In this document: piece by piece, positions 44,165 through 55,940 of the stretch | How the letters are laid out: each line of letters opens with the position of its first letter | Position numbering within the stretch: the stretch's first letter is position 1 | Source of the DNA: Magnolia sinica | Taxonomy: Eukaryota > Streptophyta > Magnoliopsida > Magnoliales > Magnoliaceae | NCBI RefSeq assembly: GCF_029962835.1 | Contig: NC_080574.1 | Coordinates: forward strand, 24,712,001 to 24,776,000 | Direction of reading: 5' to 3' | DNA length: 64,000 bases | Program-made: the position numbers and the translations under genes | The notes under the pieces: model-generated | Seen by the model: only the letters and a program-made list of their open reading frames with translations | Database searches by the model: none | What the model was told of the DNA's origin: nothing

Positions 44165-44300
44165 CTGACAAGGCTACATTGTATATAGCCTTAGCATTAC
44201 ACATGCACACCCACACACACACCCCAAATGGGCACTCAAACCATTAACCTCAATGTTAAAATGCACTATGTTTACCACTGAGCTATGAGTAATTGGAACC
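44165..44300 (-). mobile_element. tRNA-derived SINE
   Basis: On the minus strand TCATAGCTCAGTGGTAAAC is a good pol III A box and GGTTTGAGTGCCC about 40 bases on is a good B box. The sequence does not fold as a tRNA after that, and continues into GTGTGTGTGTGGGTG and GCTAAGGCTATATAC. The 3' end and target duplication are uncertain. Confidence 0.5.
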
Positions 44301-46753
44301 TCAATGTTGAGTCTAACCTATTAACAGTTAAAAAGGCCAGATTGAGTCAGGTTGCGTATATTGAGTTTAAGTGGGTTTGGTCAGATTACAGGGTAATGGA
44401 TTGTTGATCAAGCTTGATCCGGCAACTTGGATTGTCTGGCTCGGTCCTGAGTTGAGCTGTGACCCAGGCCAAGTCAGGTGATCCTTGGTCTTGAGGAAAT
44501 TAGGTGCTCGAAGATATTGTCCTATTTAAGTGAATGGAGTGGCAAGTTGGTCATTTTGTAATCAGAAACTAAGTGCTTCATAAGCAACACCATTTACAGA
44601 TATTAAATTCATTTTCTTAGAAAGTTAGTTCCATGTCTTTGAAGTATCTCACAACGTTTCCAAGATTAGATTATAAAATATTGCCCTAAGATGCTAAAAA
44701 AATGAAGAGAAGATCACATACCATATGAGAAATGATATATGTATGAGGAAATTGCCATTCCAAGCCTTTTGGTTGAAAGAATATTCATTGAACTTAGTGA
44801 AAGATTGAATGGTTTGCTTCTTTTTATGCATTGATTGTAACAAGGGCTTCTTCTAATTTCAATAATTGCTATGCTTGCATACTACTTCCAAGATGCATGC
44901 TTCAACCATTGTACTCTTTTAAGTTAGAGAAAGCCTTTGATACTCTGGCTTAGTGGGATGGATGATATGCGGCCACTTATCAATTACTAAGAAACTTGGA
45001 GTGAGTGATTCAAATTAAACTGTGAAAATTAGGGTTTCAAATTTAGATGTAACATTAACTAAAAAAATTATGCTTATTTGATTATCTGAATATCAGATTG
45101 GTGGGCATTTATTGGACGGTTGGAAATGAAAAATATCTAATCATCCTATTAAGCAAACAAGTGTCCATGAATCAAAAGTTATGATCATTCAAACAATTTG
45201 ATTTTGGAACCTTGACTCAGTGATATTGGGTTCTACAATTTATGCGGTTTAATTTAAGTTAATGCATGCCTTCCGTACTATATCTAGATGCCTGTGTATC
45301 AAGTGTCATACACTGCCAGAGGATTTTATAACTCCTCTTCAATTTATTAGGCTAAGCAATCTTGTATGAACTTGGGCTAAGTTCAATGGAATTTGCTTAG
45401 AAATAATCGAGCTAAGTCCACCTTATCAAGATAATTGGAATCCACTCCAATAGTTAGGGTTGGCGTGTTGAGAGGTCGCCCCCATAGATGTGTGATAGAG
45501 CGATTAGCGGTTTAGATGTGGCTGCGTGAGGTGATTGGGCCAGTTATGATTGACGGTCCACAAATGGCCAAGTGGAAAATGGAACGATCAGAACATAAAA
45601 GTTTTGGGTGCGTCTAAGAGGGTGGAAATTGCTCGCTGTTTTGACTGGGAATGAAGGTTTTTAGCAAGTTATTAAATACTCTGGCAGAGTGTGGTGGTTA
45701 ATACTCAGACACTCAAAAGTTACACCCATGGACGAGATTCACTCAAATTAAATCACCCATGACATTTCATCATCCAAAAGTAACGTGGATTGAAAGATCC
45801 TAAGCTCTGATTAATGGGCAATTGTTTGTTGAACACAGACATGTCAGCAACTGCTGGCTTTTGTTTCTAACTCCCGTTTGTATGACACTGATCAGAGGGT
45901 TAGGAATGCCTAAACAGTATGACTTTTGAACTATGGTCCATCTACTATTTGATCTATCAAATAAACGGTTTACATTTAGTCCATGTATGCCACTTGGGAA
46001 GAAATGACGTGGAACTGCACTGCCTCTGGTGCTTACAGAGGCTCTGGATCCGGGAGGAAGCAACATGGCTTTATGACTCGGACAGTATGATGCACTCGTC
46101 CGAGTCTACTCAGAGTCAGTCAGACCTGATCGGGTTCAATACCATGAGTCATCCCTGACTCGGGCGAGCCAGGTTGATTGAGCCCCGACATGACTCAGGG
46201 CCAAACGAGTCGGGTCAAGTCCATGGGTCTGTAAACCATGAGACGAAGGCTCTGGGCTAAGTGCATGGAAACCTTCCCACACATATAGCTGTACTTAATT
46301 AGATTCATAGGCATTCACATCATCCATCTGGACCGTTCATTAGATACCATCCACTCTTCTTTTGGTACTGTTCAAATTGCAGTAATCAGATGGTCCTGAA
46401 TGTCCGTGACTGGACATCTCTTCTAAGGATGATCTTGACCATCCATTTTTCAGGCCTCTGCAGTTTGTGTCATCTGGTCGGCATGAACTTTTTAATGCGG
46501 TCTATGGATAGTGGACTGGAGCTAATGGACTGCCAGGGCAGGTTCAACATCACTTCAAAAATATTGAATTTTAGTTATGAATTGCATGTAATGCACGTGA
46601 GGAATGAAATTTTGGAAATAAATGCTAGCTACATGTTTAGTGCCTGTTCGTTAGCCACTTGCTTCTAAGTAATAATTATTTTTTCTTTTAAATTCATATG
46701 AGCCGGTGGCGGGTTGCGTCCTGCCCCACCCGGATGGAAATCAGTCCAAGCAC
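44301..46753. other. Intergenic, nothing recognised
   Basis: About 2.4 kb without a recognisable gene. 46080-46240 is a GAGTC-rich patch like those at 24.9 and 34 kb. Open frames near 45800-46160 and 46390-46670 resemble nothing I know. Confidence 0.45.
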
Positions 46754-47182
46754 GGGCTCTATTGGGTTCACTGTAATGTATGGATTTTATATGCCGTTCA
46801 TCTAATTTTTTCAGGTTGTTTTAGTGTCTTATAAGGCGAAAAATGAGGCAGATCCATGCTTAAACGGACATTCCATGGGAAGCAGCGGTGATAATGGTGA
46901 CCACCGTTGAAACCTTCGTAGGGCCTATCATTATGCTTGTTTATCATTTAACAGTTAATAAAATCACATGGACCTGGATGAAGGGAAAATACAAATATCT
47001 GCTTGACCCAAAACTTCTAATGTCCTTAAGAAATTTTTTAATGGTGAGCATTCAATCCCCACTCTATGGTGGGCTTGAGCTTTTGATTTGCATCATTTTT
47101 AGGCTCCTAGCCAAATATAATCTTTCAAAATGTATGGACAGCATAGATGAAACCCATAAATCATGGTGGCCCTGCAGAGCCC
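46754..47182. mobile_element. Foldback MITE, GGGCTCT ends
   Basis: GGGCTCTATTGGGTTCACTG at left against CATGGTGGCCCTGCAGAGCCC minus one base at right. The arms carry AAAATGAGGCAGATCC and its degraded inverse, and CACATGGACCTGGATGAAGG in the loop. Confidence 0.62.
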
Positions 47183-47237
47183 TACTTGGATGGATTATCC
47201 TCCAGGTGGGGCATGACTCATTCTGCTGCCATCCTGC

Positions 47238-47656
47238 AGAGCCCCACTTTAATGTTTGTGTTTGATCCACACCATTCATTTATTTTTATCAGCTCATTTT
47301 AGGGCACAAGTCTAAAAACAAGGTAAATCCAAAGTGCATGTAAATCCAAAGTTCATGCAGACCACAACACATACTATAATTGAAATAGAACAATTACCGT
47401 TTGAAACTTTTTGGAGACCATGAAAGTTTTGGATCATGCTAATATTTTAATTTTTAGTTCATCAATTATTTCTAACCTTAAGAACAAGTATACACACCCA
47501 TTTTAGTTTTTAATGGTGGACATCATTATTCGCATGTTTCTTGTGTTGTGGTCCACTTGAGCATACAATCTACTTCAGTTTTTTGTTTTGTAGTAAAATG
47601 AGCTGTAAAATGGATGCATGGATGGTGTGGATCAGAAACATATGGTGAGGCTCACA
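47238..47656. mobile_element. Foldback MITE of the GGGCCCACC family
   Basis: CAGAGCCCCACTTTAATG, GATCCACACCATTCATTT at left; GATGGTGTGGATCAGAAAC and GGTGAGGCTCAC at right. It follows the previous copy by about 55 bases. Confidence 0.6.
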
Positions 47657-47930
47657 ACTTTTACAAGGGCAACCTCGTCTATTACAGTTTTCCACTTTCG
47701 AGGCTGAAATACCTCCTGATTTTTCCTTCAATCCAAGCTGATATTAAAAATAATTATTATGATGTTTCCAGTAATGAGGTTCAGTTGATGTGGCAGGTGT
47801 AACCTACCTTAGTTTTGGTTGATGCTGCCTCCTCGCTCCATTGTTCCTTGTGGTGTGGCCCACTTGAGTTGCCAATCGATCAGGATTTTGGCTCTATGGC
47901 TTTGCAGTGAGTGGCGGAAGCAGATTGGGT

Positions 47931-48235
47931 AATGACCCCAACAGTATCCACTTATATGGTGGAAATCTTTCTGGCCCCACCTTAATGTTTGTGTTTTATC
48001 CCATCCATCCATTTGCCAACTCCCAAAAATGTGGTAGATCGGGCGGCTCAAGTAAACCACACCACAGGAATCATTGAATGTTTATTATTGAAAACTTCTT
48101 GAGAGCCCATAGCAATGTTTATTTGCCATTGAAACTACTCTTAAAACTGCATAAACATCTATTCATGGAAAATACAAAATTCGCTTGATTCAAAACTCCT
48201 GTGGCTTCTAAGAAGTTTTCAACATTGATAAATTA
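47931..48235. mobile_element. Partial MITE of the GGGCCCACC family
   Basis: Left arm only: GATTGGGTAATGACCCCAAC, GGCCCCACCTTAATGTTTG, CATCCATCCATTTGCC, AAAAATGTGGTAGATCG. It stops after GAAGTTTTCAAC without the matching arm. Confidence 0.5.
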
Positions 48236-48255
48236 GAAAAAAGTAAAACGGTAAA

Positions 48256-48745
48256 TAGTAACAAAGTCACTAGCCAAATACAACCATGATGCATGTGTTG
48301 TATCCATATTGTCCAACCATTTGTAGAGATCATTTTATAGCATTAGAAAGAGAATGAGATAGATCTAAATTTCAAATGGACCCACTACAGAAAACTGTGG
48401 GAGCATTCACACCCACCGTTGAAACATTTATAGGGCCCACCGTGATGTATTTTTGAGATCCGATCTATTCATAAGTTAACACAAACATAGACGAAGTGAA
48501 AACAAAATATCAGCTTGATCGGAAACTACTGTGGCGCCTAGGGAGTTTTGAACAATAGATGTCACTGTCCCCACTATTTTCTATAGCGGGGTCCACTTGA
48601 ACTTTATATCTATCTCATTTTCTTTGTAATGTCATAAAATGGTCTCTACAAATGGTTAAACGGTATGGATACAACACATGCATCATGGTGGGTCTACAGA
48701 GCTTGGTGACATCACTTCATTAGCGATTTGGCTGCTGAACTTGTC
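48256..48745. mobile_element. Foldback MITE, diverged copy of the 12638-13190 subfamily
   Basis: CACTAGCCAAATACAACC then GATGCATGTGTTGTATCC at left; GGATACAACACATGCATCAT, GGTGACATCACTTCATTAGC and GATTTGGCTG at right. The position of TGACGTCA here reads TGACATCA. Confidence 0.6.
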
Positions 48746-48784
48746 ATTAGTGCCTCAAGTTTGACCTGGACACGGCTTGGTTCA

Positions 48785-49108
48785 TATTCACCATAACAAT
48801 TTTATTTCATGATCCCAAAAATTGAAGTAGTACTAGATCTTACGTGGACCATACTATAGGAATCATTGGTGATTGAAAGCCTCACCGATAAAAAATTCCT
48901 AATGCCTACCTTAATTTTTCCTTGATGCATGTTTATTTCGTATCAGCTTCATCCAAAACTTTAATGGCCTACAATAAGTTTTTACTTGTCCGTCACCATC
49001 ATGGTACACTTGAAATTTTCACATACTTCATTTTCGGTATAATGACTTAAAATGATACGTAGAAACAGATGGACGACGTTAAAATAAATATATCAATGTG
49101 GGGCCCAC
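48785..49108. mobile_element. Partial MITE of the GGGCCCACC family
   Basis: Diverged arms: GAAGTAGTACTAGATCTTAC, CCATACTATAGGAATCATTG, and GATGGACGACGTTAAAATA with GTGGGGCCCAC near 49100. Confidence 0.45.
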
Positions 49109-49900
49109 GGTAAGGACCGTACCGTCTTCGATGACGCCCGGGCCGCACGCTAGTCATAGGAGCATGTGATTGGTTTTGTCAAGCATGAAACTGTCATGAA
49201 ATCTGCTGAGTCCCGTATCATGATAAAGTTCTGCCACGTGAGACATGCCGTAACTGTCGCCGTTCTTTCCCGCCAAGCATGCAAACGAGAAACGGAAAAT
49301 CCGGCCTCGCTTCCACTTTTGCGGCCCCCACTGATAAGATTGCATCTTTACCATTCCACCCCTCGCTTTCAAAGTCTCATACGCCTACCTTTGATTTGGA
49401 CCGTGTAGTTCACTTTTTTTCAGTAATCTGAGCCGTTGATCTGATGCTTCCACACATGGATGGAAGAGTTCTTGAAAATCTTCCAGTCTCATTCTTCCTA
49501 ATGAGACAATGGAAGCTAAAACACAACAGTCATTGGAAAACAGTCCGGGATCAAAGCATCTGGATCCTCCACTTTGGGATTTATTCAAGCCATCCCCATC
49601 CATGTTGCATATGTCAGATTAACCGTCAGGATCACCGACTTACTGGGATCAGTGGTATATATGACTGAGATGCCCCAGGTCTTCAGATATTCGAAGATCA
49701 TAGCCGTTCGATATTTCGTGTTTCTCAAGCTCTATGTTCTAGATCTTTCGTTAAGCATCCATTTGATATTGTAACATGGGACATTTCTGGGAATCCTTAT
49801 CCACATTTCCAATGAATAGGATCGCCAAAGCATGGCCCACTTGTGCCACGTGTCATCATGCTGTTCATTTGACAGGCCTCACTTGTATGTGGCTGGCCTC
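49109..49900. other. Intergenic, nothing recognised
   Basis: Several short open frames on both strands overlap one another and none looks like a real protein. Confidence 0.45.
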
Positions 49901-49904
49901 AGAC

Positions 49905-50485
49905 TGCATATCAATTAGGCCACATTTTCCATCCATTTTTTCAGATTATATCGAGCGATGAGTCTAAAATTAAAGTAGATCCAAACCTCAGGTGTAGCAT
50001 GCTAAAGGAGAAAATGGTGATTAAATGCACCACCATTCAAAACTTAAGGACTCACATTAATGTTTCAATAATGCTTATTTGTCATCCAACCTATTGATAA
50101 GGTAACAAAAAAGTCCACGAGGGAAAAAATCAAGTATAGATCTCCTGTTTGTCTCAAATAGAAATGTTCTGTTTGATTGTATTTTGATTAGGCCATGTCA
50201 TTACTGTCTACATCTAATGCAGTAAAATAAGGAATTTTTATTTGTGGCCCAATAATAATGTGGGAAAATGAAATGAAAAAAAATTCTGTGACAAGCAGAG
50301 GCTCCAAATTTAAAAAACAAAAAAAAGCTTACCCACTGGAAGCAAAAGTTTTTAAGTAGAAATTATCACCGTTTCCTAAAATATGGTTCACCTGAGATAT
50401 GGATCTCCATTCCATAAAATGATCTATCAAAATGGATGGACTGCATGGATTTAGAATAAATACATCAAGGTAGGCCCCACCGTCT
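49905..50485. mobile_element. Diverged MITE of the GGGCCCACC family
   Basis: CCATCCATTTTTTCAG, GTAGATCCAAACCTCAGG, TTGTCATCCAACCTATTG at left; ATGGATGGACTGCATGG and AAGGTAGGCCCCACC at right. The middle (about 50150-50330) does not match the family and may be an insertion. Confidence 0.5.
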
Positions 50486-51207
50486 GGGTGAGGTGAGGCT
50501 TCACCTAAACGGCTCCCATTTCAGACCACCCACATGAGCCCACGTCAACACCCATCTATTTTTAGTGGATTACCTAATCGAGCCCACATCTACGTTGCCT
50601 TCTAATACACCAATCCCATGTTCACATCAACCACCACTTCATCAAACCATCTTTCCCATGCAAACTAATGATACGATATAGCCTTCCACATCATGATATG
50701 ATACACGCCTCCTTCTAACCGTCCATGGGGAAGTGAATACGCTGGATCAGGACGGTTCACTTAGTGTGATCCTGATTAGATGGTCCATTGTTTTGAAAGA
50801 TATACCAAAAGGAAAATCCTATCCATCCATTCTCTCACTTGTCCCTCCTAAATTGCATCCCTTGATCATCTTACTTCCTACGGCCTATTGGAAGGCCACA
50901 AATCTAATTTTTAGAAGAACCATCGCGGTGGATATTTTAACCAAGGGCCATTCATGGTAGTGTGCACTAGGCAGACTATCTTGATCACCGTACAACTGGT
51001 CGCATGGACGCTGAAAGGGGGCCATATCATGTCATGATAGAGATAGCGTATCGTATCATTTTCCCTCACGTGCAACCCATCATTTCCCATTGCCTAAAAC
51101 CTCTACTAAATTTAGCTAACTTCCACAAATGTCCCCACCACACCGAAAGCTCTTCCAAATCAAGCAAAACCTTACTATTTCTAGCAACTTCTCTATCCAT
51201 AATTCCC
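50486..51207 (+). promoter_or_regulatory. Upstream region of the mannanase gene
   Basis: About 0.7 kb of non-repetitive sequence between the last MITE and the TATA box. No gene seen. It is the likely promoter of the downstream mannanase. Confidence 0.4.
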
Positions 51208-51214
51208 TATAAAT
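51208..51214 (+). promoter_or_regulatory. TATA box of the mannanase gene
   Basis: TATAAAT in the context CCCTATAAATAAACACCC. Transcription would then start near 51240, downstream of the ATG at 51234, which makes the next in-frame ATG (51264) the natural start. Confidence 0.65.
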
Positions 51215-51263
51215 AAACACCCAAACCCCATATGTGTGCCCCACACAAATCTCCTCTAACTCA

Positions 51264-53911
51264 ATGGCTACATTTACTAGAATCAGCTACATTTGGGGTG
51301 TTTTTACTCTATTGGCTCTACTTTGTGAAGCTAAGGGTCCCCATCTTAGAGGCTTTGTTACAATAAAAAATACCCACTTTGTCGTGAATGGCTCTCCCTT
51401 TCTTTTCAATGGCTTCAATTCCTATTGGATGATGCATGTTGCATCTGATCCAAATGAACGGCACAAGATCACTGATGTGTTCCGCGAAGCGGCCACTGCG
51501 GGCCTCACCGTATGCCGGACGTGGGCCTTCAGCGATGGAGGTGATCGAGCTCTACAGATGTCGCCTGGGGTCTACGATGAATATATTTTCCAGGTTTGGG
51601 ATACTGAATATATGAATTCCAGGTGCATTTTGATCATGTAATAATATGAATTATGAAATTTTGATTTTACTAATAATGTTACACTTAAAACAACAGGCAC
51701 TAGATTTTGTCATTTCAGAGGCCCGAAAATACGGTATACATCTTATTTTGAGCTTTGTGAATAATTTCAATGACTATGGAGGAAGGCCACAGTATGTACA
51801 GTGGGCCAAAAATGCAGGTGCACCGATCCACGGTGACGATGATTTTTATACGAATCCAGTGGTGAAGAATTACTACAAGAATCATGTTAAGGTAAATTAA
51901 GAAAGCTAATCAATCATCCACGTGCATGGATCATACACATATATATAAATGCATGTACGTATGTGCGCGAGCTTTTGATCCAATACATACGTTTTGTGCT
52001 GCAGAGGGTTCTAACTAGGTTCAACACCATAACTAGAACATTGTACAAAGATGACCCCACGATCATGGCATGGGAGCTCATGAACGAACCGCGTTGCCAA
52101 GTGGACTACTCGGGAAGAACAGTGCATGTGAGTGTCATGGCCCATTTCGTACCAACGATCGAAATGTGTGCATGCATTTGATCTGTGCCGTTGGATTTCT
52201 ATAAGCTTTTTACATAATTAATTAAAACTAATGTTAGTGTGCAAAAACAGGAATGGGTGGAAGAGATGGCCAAATATACAAAGTCTCTAGACAGGAAACA
52301 CTTGCTTGAGATTGGGATGGAAGGTTTCTATGGGGATTCAATGCCAGAGAAGAAGATAAACAATCCTGGATATCAAGTTGGGACCGATTTTATAAGAAGT
52401 AATCTCATTAGAGAGATTGATTTTGCTACAATACATGCATATCCTGATATATGGTAAGTCTAGCTAATATCCCCATTTACACTAGAAAAGCTATGTTGGT
52501 ATTTCATTTTATTTTTCATTGAATGCAAGAAGTGGACAGCTTTTTGCCACTAGGCGCACCATATATGGGTCATGACCCAAAAAAATATTGGCCATTAAGA
52601 TGATACTAAACCTTCGAAACAGAGTGAAAATGGGATGTGGTCCTTTTTCTCAATTTGAGTGGTTAAGATTGTCTGATGGGCTTGATCTTTTCATGTGATG
52701 ACCTGTATTTTGTTGCTCCGGGTAATTGAGAAAGTAGTAAATAAGTCTGTGGATTAAAATAACACGGGACATATATGTCATTGTGGAGTTCAATTCTCAT
52801 TCGTTAAGGGTCATGGGAATGGCTCCTAGCCACTGTAAGGAGGGGATAAAGACCCTCTTTTACTTCCATTCTAATATATATATTGTATCTCTTATTTTAT
52901 TGAATCATCTTCTCTATTGTATATAATATCAATAGTTGTGGACCTTTTTATCATTATAATTAGTCTATGTCAAAAGGATAAATTTATCATAAAAATATAT
53001 TTGCTAATAAAAGAATAGTTGAAGTTTTGTCAATTGAAATGTAATATTTTTCACTTCTTTTAATGCATGTAGCTCACATTTACCTCTTCTCCATATATAT
53101 AACCTATACAAAGTCATCTCATTAGAGAAATCATATGGTAAATGTTCTATGGGACCCATTTTGATGATTGTGTGACATCCCCTAAATACATTTATTGTTT
53201 AGGCTTATGTTAGGACTTTAATTAGCCCAAAAATTAGATAGTTTGCCAACTAAAGTCTCTCTCTCTCTCTCTCTCTCTCTCCTTGTTTCACTTGTGTCTA
53301 AATATTGCAAACATTGACATTCTACAATTTACAGGCTATCAGGACAAAGCGATGGCTCACAATTGGCATTCTTGCAACGGTGGATGGCAAGTCATTGGAG
53401 GGACTCGAAGAGTATACTAAAGAAGCCACTAGTTTTCGCTGAGTTTGGCAAATCGAAGAAAGACCCTAGCTTTACCATAAATGGTAGGAATGCATTCCTT
53501 AGCATCATTTATCAGAACATATACAACTTTGCCCGCAGCGGAGGAACCATCGCAGGTGGCTTAGTTTGGCAAATCATGGCAGAGGGGATGGATCCATACC
53601 ATGATGGTTATGAGATTGTCCCTTCCTGGGATCCCGGCACAAATGCAGTTATTACAAGACAGTCCCACAAAATGTCAACTCTTGCCCATATAGTAAGTAG
53701 ACCACACAATCATCTGTGGACTAGGCCTCATGGTGTGAAACATGGTCATAAGGTGAGCAAGACCCATGGTCACACACATGATCATGCACTACATGGGCCA
53801 CACCATCATTCGTTGAGCGGGCCACATGGTCATTCTTCGAGGAGACCGCATGGTGGAACACATGGTCATTCATTGAGAAGGCATCACAAGGCGAGGAGGA
53901 TGGCACCTTAG
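51264..53911 (+). CDS. Mannan endo-1,4-beta-mannosidase (GH5 subfamily 7) with His-rich tail
   Basis: Five exons in frame with GT/AG borders: 51264-51593, 51697-51891, 52005-52127, 52251-52453, 53335-53911. Product 475 residues. The enzyme should cut internal beta-1,4 links in wall or seed mannans and galactomannans. Residues 1-22 ([16 protein letters not shown] core) look like a signal peptide, so it is secreted. Family landmarks in order are [34 protein letters not shown] (acid/base Glu near 203), TIHAYPDIW and VFAEFGKS (nucleophile Glu near 320). Both catalytic Glu residues are present. The start is chosen because the TATA box would place the ATG at 51234 upstream of transcription. After [10 protein letters not shown], where I would expect the family to end, the frame continues for about 70 residues with 20 His. 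The last intron (0.9 kb) holds a (CT)n run. The gene looks intact. Confidence 0.94.
53256..53281. repeat. (CT)n microsatellite in the last mannanase intron
   Basis: An uninterrupted CT run ending about 55 bases upstream of the final 3' splice site. Confidence 0.9.
53699..53908 (+). repeat. Imperfect coding repeat encoding the His-rich tail
   Basis: Short units based on GGGCCACATGGTCATTC, AGACCGCATGGT and ACACATGGTCATTC recur about six to eight times. They encode HGHS/PHGH/THGH motifs. Such unit-based growth suggests the tail arose by slippage of a short CATGGTCAT motif. Confidence 0.7.
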
Positions 53912-54015
53912 GGTTTTAGGGTTTAGCGTTTAGGGTTATTATACCATGCGTCTTTATTAATATGTTTTAAACTTCAAGTGAGAAAGATGGTTTCTTAGGG
54001 TTTAGGGTTCTGGAT
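53912..54015. repeat. Telomere-like TTTAGGG words after the mannanase stop
   Basis: Four degenerate plant telomere units follow the stop codon at once (AGGGTTTTAGGGTTTAG, CGTTTAGGG), and another pair (TTAGGGTTTAGGGTT) lies at about 53995-54010. They fall in the 3' UTR. Confidence 0.65.
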
Positions 54016-54086
54016 TTTTGTGATAGATGATTTTACGAATTTTCTTGAAATTGGAATGCATTGTATTAAATCTTTTAGCAAGTATC

Positions 54087-54092
54087 AATAAA
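54087..54092 (+). terminator. Poly(A) signal of the mannanase gene
   Basis: AATAAA in AGTATCAATAAATTGTG, about 175 bases after the stop codon, a usual distance for plants. Confidence 0.5.
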
Positions 54093-54695
54093 TTGTGATT
54101 TGTAGAAGAACCAAACACATAAAAAATTGTGATTAAGCATGGGAGTAAGGGACATGAATCTAAATGTGAAGATAGTTGGGGCTGTCATTTATCCTTATTT
54201 TCCATGCTCTTGGATTAACATTGCAAGTGGTGTCATGGTTCAATGACTTATTAACAAATATTAACCATTTGATAGATGGATTTTAATATTGACGATTAAA
54301 ATTGCTTATGAAAAGATAAGTCCAATGAACAAGTTGATCCATCTATCTATCAGGGTCGATCATAGATTGCCTGTGATTTTAAGGAATGAATTTTGGTAGG
54401 CAACCACAGCTAACCATCCATGGCTTGGAAAAATGATGGCTAAAACGAATCATGCCAAATTAAGGAGGTGGATTGGATCATCTGACCAGTGTGATTTTTG
54501 CTTAGTGGACCATAAAAATGTGTATGGTTCGGGTTGATTGATTGGACTGTCCAAGTGAATGGATGCAACTAGGAACACTATAACTTATAACACACTAAGA
54601 GAAATGCAGCATCTCCCAGTTTTGAAACCACATGTAAAATAATGATTTATTGGCGATAATCATGGTAAAATATTGCAAGAAAAATGGAGTGATTG

Positions 54696-54796
54696 TGTGT
54701 TTGGTTGCACCAAATTTCATGAAATTTTTCATGAGTTAGGCTGATAAATCATGAAGTATCATGAAAGTTCATGATATTTGATGCAAACAAACGCCC
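54696..54796. mobile_element. Small foldback MITE, relative of 5641-5746
   Basis: Left GTGTTTGGTTGCACCAAATT against the right inverse, GGGCGTTTGTTTGCATC, with TTTCATGAAA / TTTCATGATA inside. About 100 bases. Confidence 0.55.
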
Positions 54797-54827
54797 TTAC
54801 GTGTTGCAAGTTTGAAGCTATTGTTTG

Positions 54828-54830
<3 letters not shown>

Positions 54831-54875
<45 letters not shown>
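54831..54875. repeat. (GA)n microsatellite
   Basis: A pure GA run of about 22 units, likely to vary in length between individuals. Confidence 0.95.
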
Positions 54876-54876
<1 letters not shown>

Positions 54877-55543
54877 ATTTTACAAAAACTTACCTACTTA
54901 AGCCGTCTCATTAATTTTAGTTATTATCATTAGAGTGCCTTGGATTGATTAAAGGAAAGGTTTGCGGCATGGGTGTGAAATCCACCCTGACCACCAAGTA
55001 AGTCACCTTATGTTAGGTGAATGGTACAAAAGTCACTCACTTCCATACTCCAGATGGACCTCTGATTGGAAACAGTGTATAGGGCAACTCTCACCCCTAA
55101 GTTGTTTTCCTTAATGGGGCAGATGATCATGGGTGGGCTTATTTTTTGGGCCTCAGGCTTAAATTTTAGTATGGCATCTATGCTTTGGAGCCAATTTCAT
55201 AAAATCATCCTAATGAGCTCAGAAAAGGCAAGTGAAGATGTCTCTCTCCTGCATTAGCCCAGGGCAAAAAATGAAGCTGACCCATAATTCAGGTGGGCCA
55301 TTCCAAAGAAGACATTTCGGAGAGAGACATCCACCCTCACAGTTTCCAGGCCTCATTGGGATGATTATAGAAATCCACTCTGATGCCACACAAAAAGTTA
55401 GTATGACCCCAAAATCAAAGCCTATCTGTAATTCAAGTGGGCCAAAGCAAGGGAAACAATTTGAAGATGAGTGTTATTTATATAGTGTTTCTAACCGTGC
55501 GGTCCACCCGAAGCAGGAATGGTGCTGAGTCTTAAGCTCTACA
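54876..55543. other. Intergenic, nothing recognised
   Basis: Contains GGGCCA-type words and two overlapping open frames without recognisable content. Confidence 0.45.
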
Positions 55544-55551
55544 CTTAATAG

Positions 55552-55791
55552 TAGGGGTGCACATCGAACCGGTGGAACTGACCAAATGGTCTGGTTTGGT
55601 CCGGTTTTATAGTGCACCGGTTTCGGTTCTGGTTCCGATTCCAAAAATCAAAGAACCGGTTCTCAATTTGAGGGTACATAGAATCAAACTGAACCGAACC
55701 GTGAATCGAACTATGGATCCAAACCATAGAACAAAATACCCTAAGTCCCAAACCAACCCCTATTCACACTAACCCGACCCTGCTACGGCTG

Positions 55792-55828
<37 letters not shown>

Positions 55829-55908
55829 CAATTGGGCTGTATTATTGCTACGGCTGTCCTCTCTCTCTCTCTTGCCATTCAATTGGGCTGTATTATTGCT
55901 ACGGCTGT

Positions 55909-55940
<32 letters not shown>

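Noticed and set aside
51234-51263. Upstream in-frame ATG of the mannanase
   Set aside because: Lies only about 20 bases after the TATA box, so probably upstream of transcription; the next ATG gives a proper signal peptide.
53721-53906. Minus-strand frame rich in His/Val/Asp
   Set aside because: Shadow of the repetitive His-rich tail of the mannanase.
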